From the NCBI GenBank assembly GCA_015488565.1, contig WFNQ01000037.1, positions 1 to 9,153 on the forward strand: a stretch of DNA of 9,153 nt. Direction: 5' to 3'. The notes beneath the pieces are model-generated. The model made no database searches. It saw nothing but the letters and a program-made list of their open reading frames with translations, and was not told the origin of the DNA. Below are positions 5,834-9,153 of this stretch, piece by piece. A program made the position numbers and the translations under genes. The stretch is from Thiomicrorhabdus sp. (GTDB lineage Bacteria; Pseudomonadota; Gammaproteobacteria; Thiomicrospirales; Thiomicrospiraceae). Every line of letters starts with the position of its first letter. The stretch's first letter is position 1.

Positions 5834-8413
5834 ATGAAAAGAATGCTCATCAATGCGACTCAAGTAGAAGAGACGCGCATCGCCCTTGTAAACGGGCAAA
5901 CCCTGTACGATCTAGACGTGGAAACACCACATCATCAAAAGAAAAAAGCCAATATTTATAAAGGTAGAATCACTCGTGTAGAGCCAAGCCTAGAAGCGGC
6001 TTTTGTCGATTACGGCTCTGAACGCCACGGATTCTTACCCTTTAAAGAAGTAGCTGAGGAGTACTTTCCAAAAAACAAACCTGAATCAGGTCGTTTATGC
6101 ATCCGTGATGTTTTAAAGGAGGGGCAAGAGATTATCGTTCAAGTCCAAAAGGAAGAACGAGGCAATAAAGGTGCCGCTCTAACCACTCAAATAACCCTTG
6201 CGGGTCCTTATGTTGTCATGATGCCCAATAACTCAAAAGCTGGCGGGATATCAAGACGTATTGAGGGTGATGATCGTTCAGGTATTCGAGATACCTTACG
6301 TAGCTTAAATACACCAGAAGGCATGGGAATCATCATCCGAACAGCAGGCGTTGGTAAAAACACCGAAGAGCTACAATGGGGGGTAGACTACCTTGTTCAA
6401 CTCTGGGAAGCGGTACAAAAAGCATCAACGGAACAATCCGCTCCATTTCTAATTCATCAAGAATCCGATATTGTTATCTTAGCCATTCGTGACTATTTAC
6501 GCCAAGACATTGGTGAAATCATCATCGACAATATGGAAGTATTTCATAAGGCACGTGATTTTATTCAACACGTGATGCCTCAGCAAGTCTATAAAGTAAA
6601 ACCGTATCAAGATACGATTCCTTTATTCACTCGCTTTCAAATTGAATCTCAAATTGAATCCGCTTATCAACGTGAAGTGACCTTACCGTCTGGTGGCTCT
6701 ATCGTTATTGATATTACCGAAGCATTAACCGCCATTGATATAAACTCAAGTCGTGCGACCAAAGGCAGCGACATTGAAGACACCGCCTTTAATACCAATA
6801 TGGAAGCCGCTTCTGAAATTGCACGCCAACTGCGATTGCGTGACTTAGGTGGTTTAGTCGTAATTGACTTTATCGATATGCATGCTAATCGTCATCAGCG
6901 TGAAGTTGAAAACAGAATCCGCGATGCCGTTAAGTCTGATCGTGCACGAGTACAGATTGGCAAAATTTCACGCTTTGGTCTACTGGAAATGTCTCGCCAA
7001 CGATTGCGCCCTTCCATTGAAGAGTCTACTCAAATCGTCTGCCCTCGCTGTCATGGTGTTGGGGTCATTCGTGGTGTAGAGTCCTTAGGACTTTCCATTC
7101 TAAGACTGCTTGAAGAAGAGAGCATGAAAGAGCAAACGCGCCGTGTAACAGTGCAACTGCCTGTTGACGTTGCCACGTTTCTTCTAAATGAAAAACGTAA
7201 CCAAATCATTAAAATTGAAGACCGTCATAGCCTGCATGTATTAATTGTGCCGAATGAAAACTTAGCGACACCACAATACATTATAGAGCGCACTCGTAAC
7301 GGCGATGAAAGCCCTATTAATGCCAGTTATGAAATAAAAGAGATGATTACGCCTGAACTTACTCTACAAGAAGAGGCACAAAATCAAAAACAACAAAAAC
7401 CAAAAGAAGAGCCTGCGGTAAAAGCCATACAACAAACCGCACCTCCAACACCAAAACCTGTAGAAGAGCCAAGTAAGCCCGGCCTGCTCTCTCGTATTTG
7501 GAGTTCTCTATTCAGCAAAGAAGAGGAAACACCAGAGGAAGAAACCCCTAAAAAGCCACAACGACCTCATCAACGCAACCGTAATCGTCGTGATGAAAAC
7601 CGTAACCGTCGCAATCACCGTAACCGTCGACAAATTTCAGATGATCAAGATAAAAAATCATCCCCTTCATCAGCTCATGGCAAGCCATCCTCTTCTGATA
7701 ACCATAAGAAAACGAATCGTCATTCAAATAATGACCACAGTACACGTAAAGAAAAAGAGGCTAAGCCACAAACGATAACAACCGCTGAAAGCAACACCAA
7801 TAATGGGGAAAAAAATACAAACCAAAATAAAAAACCCCGTTCGGGTCAACGTCATCGTAGCCGCTATAACAGTCGCAGCTATAATAGCCGTCGTCGTGCC
7901 CCTGCTGGTGCAGAAGAGATGTCTATCAACTCTATTACACCGAATACAATTGAAGTCAAACCTGCTCCAACTGAACAGCAAGAGACGCTTAATCAAACCA
8001 CGGTAAAGATACCTGAAAAAATAATCGAGAAACCCATTCAGGAAGTCACGTCTGAAGTGGTTGCAGAAGCACCTGTTCAAGAAACCATTCCTGAAACGGT
8101 TGTGGAAGGTCCTGTTCAAGAAACCGTTCCTGAAACAGCTGTGGAAATTCCTGTTCAAGAAGCCACTCCTGAAACGATTGTGGAAGCACCTGTTCAAGAA
8201 ACCACTCCTAAAACGGTTGTAGAAACACCTGTTCAAGAAGCCGTTCCTGAAACGGTTGTGGAAACTCCTGTTCAAGAAGCCATTCCTGAAACGGTTGTGG
8301 AAGCACCTGTTCAAGAAACCGCTCCTGAAACGGTTGTGGAAGCACCTGTTCAAGAAACCGCTCCTGAAACGGTTGTAGAGACAGCTAAAAAGCCAACCGA
8401 AAAAGAGCCCTAA
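5834..8413 (+). CDS. rne: Ribonuclease E, degradosome endonuclease
   Basis: RNase E is the main endonuclease of mRNA decay and of rRNA and tRNA processing, acting as a tetramer at the inner membrane. The catalytic half (1-~505) follows E. coli closely from MKRMLINATQ onward. It shows the S1 domain (~36-120, with Phe57, Phe67 and Lys112), the 5'-monophosphate sensor residues Arg169/Thr170, the metal-binding Asp302 (AIDINS) and Asp345 (VIDFID), and the Zn-link Cys403/Cys406 in CPRC. The C-terminal half is disordered. It has an amphipathic segment GLLSRIWSSLF (550-560) like the membrane-targeting helix, Arg/Asn-rich stretches at 577-599 and 668-688 for RNA or partner binding, and eight 13-residue repeats (747-850). 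At 859 residues it is shorter than E. coli (1061), and no E. coli-type PNPase-binding end is visible. The ATG at 5834 (AAGAGA nearby) is chosen; a TTG at 5780 adds 18 unconserved residues. Confidence 0.97.
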   Translation: MKRMLINATQVEETRIALVNGQTLYDLDVETPHHQKKKANIYKGRITRVEPSLEAAFVDYGSERHGFLPFKEVAEEYFPKNKPESGRLCIRDVLKEGQEIIVQVQKEERGNKGAALTTQITLAGPYVVMMPNNSKAGGISRRIEGDDRSGIRDTLRSLNTPEGMGIIIRTAGVGKNTEELQWGVDYLVQLWEAVQKASTEQSAPFLIHQESDIVILAIRDYLRQDIGEIIIDNMEVFHKARDFIQHVMPQQVYKVKPYQDTIPLFTRFQIESQIESAYQREVTLPSGGSIVIDITEALTAIDINSSRATKGSDIEDTAFNTNMEAASEIARQLRLRDLGGLVVIDFIDMHANRHQREVENRIRDAVKSDRARVQIGKISRFGLLEMSRQRLRPSIEESTQIVCPRCHGVGVIRGVESLGLSILRLLEEESMKEQTRRVTVQLPVDVATFLLNEKRNQIIKIEDRHSLHVLIVPNENLATPQYIIERTRNGDESPINASYEIKEMITPELTLQEEAQNQKQQKPKEEPAVKAIQQTAPPTPKPVEEPSKPGLLSRIWSSLFSKEEETPEEETPKKPQRPHQRNRNRRDENRNRRNHRNRRQISDDQDKKSSPSSAHGKPSSSDNHKKTNRHSNNDHSTRKEKEAKPQTITTAESNTNNGEKNTNQNKKPRSGQRHRSRYNSRSYNSRRRAPAGAEEMSINSITPNTIEVKPAPTEQQETLNQTTVKIPEKIIEKPIQEVTSEVVAEAPVQETIPETVVEGPVQETVPETAVEIPVQEATPETIVEAPVQETTPKTVVETPVQEAVPETVVETPVQEAIPETVVEAPVQETAPETVVEAPVQETAPETVVETAKKPTEKEP
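8072..8383 (+). repeat. Eight tandem 39-bp repeats encoding the RNase E tail
   Basis: Eight units of exactly 39 bases encode the 13-residue consensus PVQETxPETVVEx. All begin with CCTGTTCAAGAA without a single base change. Units 7 and 8 are identical over their first 35 bases. Identity extends to synonymous positions, so the array probably grew by recent duplication or slippage. The unit is rich in Glu, Pro and Val and should be acidic and disordered. Confidence 0.95.
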
Positions 8414-8432
8414 ACAACTCTATTCATAAACT

Positions 8433-8466
8433 ATAAAAAAGGCGCTAAATCTAGCGCCTTTTTTAT
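8433..8466. terminator. Bidirectional Rho-independent terminator between rne and the phosphatase gene
   Basis: A GGCGCTA/TAGCGCC stem (8441-8447 with 8452-8458) has a four-base loop and is extended by six A-T pairs and two more on the outside. A T-run follows it in both directions. It lies 19 bases after the rne stop and 23 bases past the stop of the convergent gene, so it serves both. Confidence 0.92.
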
Positions 8467-8489
8467 CCTCTTTTTTCCGATCAATTGCG

Positions 8490-8978
8490 TTATAAATCCT
8501 TCTGCTTAATATGTTCTAACAAGCCTCGTGAAGCAGAGTCAACCAAGTCAAAAACACGATCAAACCCTTGTGCCCCCCCATAATATGGATCTGGCACTTC
8601 TTTTTCATCGTAGTCACGACTGAACTCTAAAAATAGTTTAATTTGGTCATAATGCTCTGGTAACGCCATCTCTTTTAGATTAAACAAGTTTGCCTCATCC
8701 ATCGCTAATACATAATCGTATTGATAAAAATCACCCAAATCAACTTGGCGAGCCCTTAAATCAGACATCTCTATCCCGCGCTCTTTCGCAAGTAATGTCG
8801 AGCGTGTATCAGGCGATTTTCCGACATGAAATGCCGCTGTACCGGCAGAATCAATTTCAATAACCTCTTCTAACCCCGCATTTTTTACCAAATGACGGAA
8901 AATACCGTGCGCAGTCGGTGAACGACATATATTTCCCAAACAAACAAACAAAACAGACACTTTTTTAACCATATTCAT
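8490..8978 (-). CDS. Low-molecular-weight protein-tyrosine phosphatase
   Basis: These cytoplasmic phosphatases remove phosphate from tyrosine residues. Some partner bacterial tyrosine kinases in exopolysaccharide export (Wzb type). The 162-residue product has the P-loop C(X)5R as CLGNICRS (Cys13 nucleophile, Arg19) directly after a beta strand. SAGTAAFHVG is at 44-53, and the general acid Asp130 is in the DPYYGG motif (130-135). The Tyr pair in that loop is usual for the family. The ATG at 8978 has AAGGG four bases upstream. A second ATG two codons on (8972) is an alternative start with wider spacing. No kinase or polysaccharide gene is nearby, so the substrate is unknown and the Wzb name is not applied. 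It stands alone, converging on rne and diverging from the pseudouridine synthase gene. Confidence 0.93.
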   Translation of the reverse strand: MNMVKKVSVLFVCLGNICRSPTAHGIFRHLVKNAGLEEVIEIDSAGTAAFHVGKSPDTRSTLLAKERGIEMSDLRARQVDLGDFYQYDYVLAMDEANLFNLKEMALPEHYDQIKLFLEFSRDYDEKEVPDPYYGGAQGFDRVFDLVDSASRGLLEHIKQKDL

Positions 8979-9028
8979 GACACCCTTAGTTTAAACTAAC
9001 ACCACATTCTACAAGGCAAGCGATATAA

Positions 9029-9153
9029 ATGCACTCCTCCACGTCAAATTCAACTCAGCGCCCAAAGCAAACTCAATTTACCTTTCATAACGACTGGATT
9101 ATCTACGCAGATCAAGATATTGTCATTGCCAATAAACCCAGTGGCCTGTTATC
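9029..9153 (+). CDS. rluA: RluA-family pseudouridine synthase, N-terminal part, runs off the right edge
   Basis: Only 41 complete codons are visible, beginning MHSSTSNSTQRPKQTQ. The segment DQDIVIANKPSGLLS is the start of the RluA catalytic domain. The NKPSGLLS wording fits RluA (which modifies 23S rRNA position 746 and tRNA position 32 in E. coli) better than RluC or RluD. There is no room for an S4 domain before it, also as in RluA. The catalytic Asp lies outside the window. The ATG at 9029 is preceded by AAGG at a wide 12-base spacing. It diverges from the phosphatase gene across 50 bases that contain a 14-bp palindrome. The family is secure; the exact paralogue is likely but not proven. 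Confidence 0.8.
   Translation, partial: MHSSTSNSTQRPKQTQFTFHNDWIIYADQDIVIANKPSGLL

Noticed and set aside
7724..8353. A 209-codon open frame on the minus strand opposite the RNase E tail
   Set aside because: Its translation is a mirror of the 39-bp repeat and Arg-rich codons (endless NRCFHNRF-type units). It has no ribosome site, and RNase E in the plus frame is beyond doubt.
8072..8383. CRISPR-like regular repeats
   Set aside because: The 39-base units are contiguous with no unique spacers, stay in frame and encode part of RNase E.
8986..8999. Perfect 14-bp palindrome TTAGTTTAAACTAA between the phosphatase and rluA-like genes
   Set aside because: A/T-rich and of a length expected about once by chance in a window of this size. 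It could be an operator, but nothing else supports it.

Overview
The window is an ordinary, gene-dense chromosomal stretch of a gammaproteobacterium with moderately low GC. Coding sequences read as close homologues of E. coli FabH, PlsX, L32, YceD, YceF, RluC and RNase E. The block rne / rluC / HAD phosphatase / maf / yceD / rpmF / plsX / fabH is the arrangement known from Pseudomonas-like and related gammaproteobacteria. In E. coli the order is similar but lacks the HAD gene. The genus cannot be fixed from sequence alone. A sulfur-oxidising Thiomicrospira/Hydrogenovibrio-type organism would fit, but that is only an impression.

Layout. On the minus strand from about 2581 down to 1 lies the yceD-rpmF-plsX-fabH lipid/ribosome operon; fabH runs off the left edge. 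A hairpin separates plsX from fabH. The m7GTP pyrophosphatase gene yceF (Maf family) is on the plus strand at 2719-3351. It diverges from yceD and converges with a minus-strand pair, rluC followed by a HAD phosphatase (about 4999-3368). A gap of about 830 bp (5000-5833) has no convincing gene. It must hold the divergent rluC and rne promoters and what is probably a long, structured rne leader. RNase E (5834-8413, plus) ends in eight tandem 13-residue repeats and a strong terminator shared with a convergent low-molecular-weight tyrosine phosphatase gene (8978-8490, minus). The right edge holds the first 41 codons of a second RluA-family pseudouridine synthase, most like RluA itself.

Functionally, plsX and fabH act in phospholipid and fatty-acid initiation. 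They are coupled to a ribosomal protein (rpmF) and to YceD, which is linked to 23S rRNA. rluC, rluA and rne act in rRNA modification and in RNA processing and decay.

I see no mobile element, phage gene, CRISPR array, tRNA or rRNA, and nothing that looks like a new defence or biosynthetic system. The points worth a second look are regulatory or evolutionary: the rne upstream region with its hairpins and DnaA-box-like cluster, the repeat-expanded RNase E tail, a perfect 20-bp palindrome at the end of yceD, and the hairpin splitting plsX from fabH.
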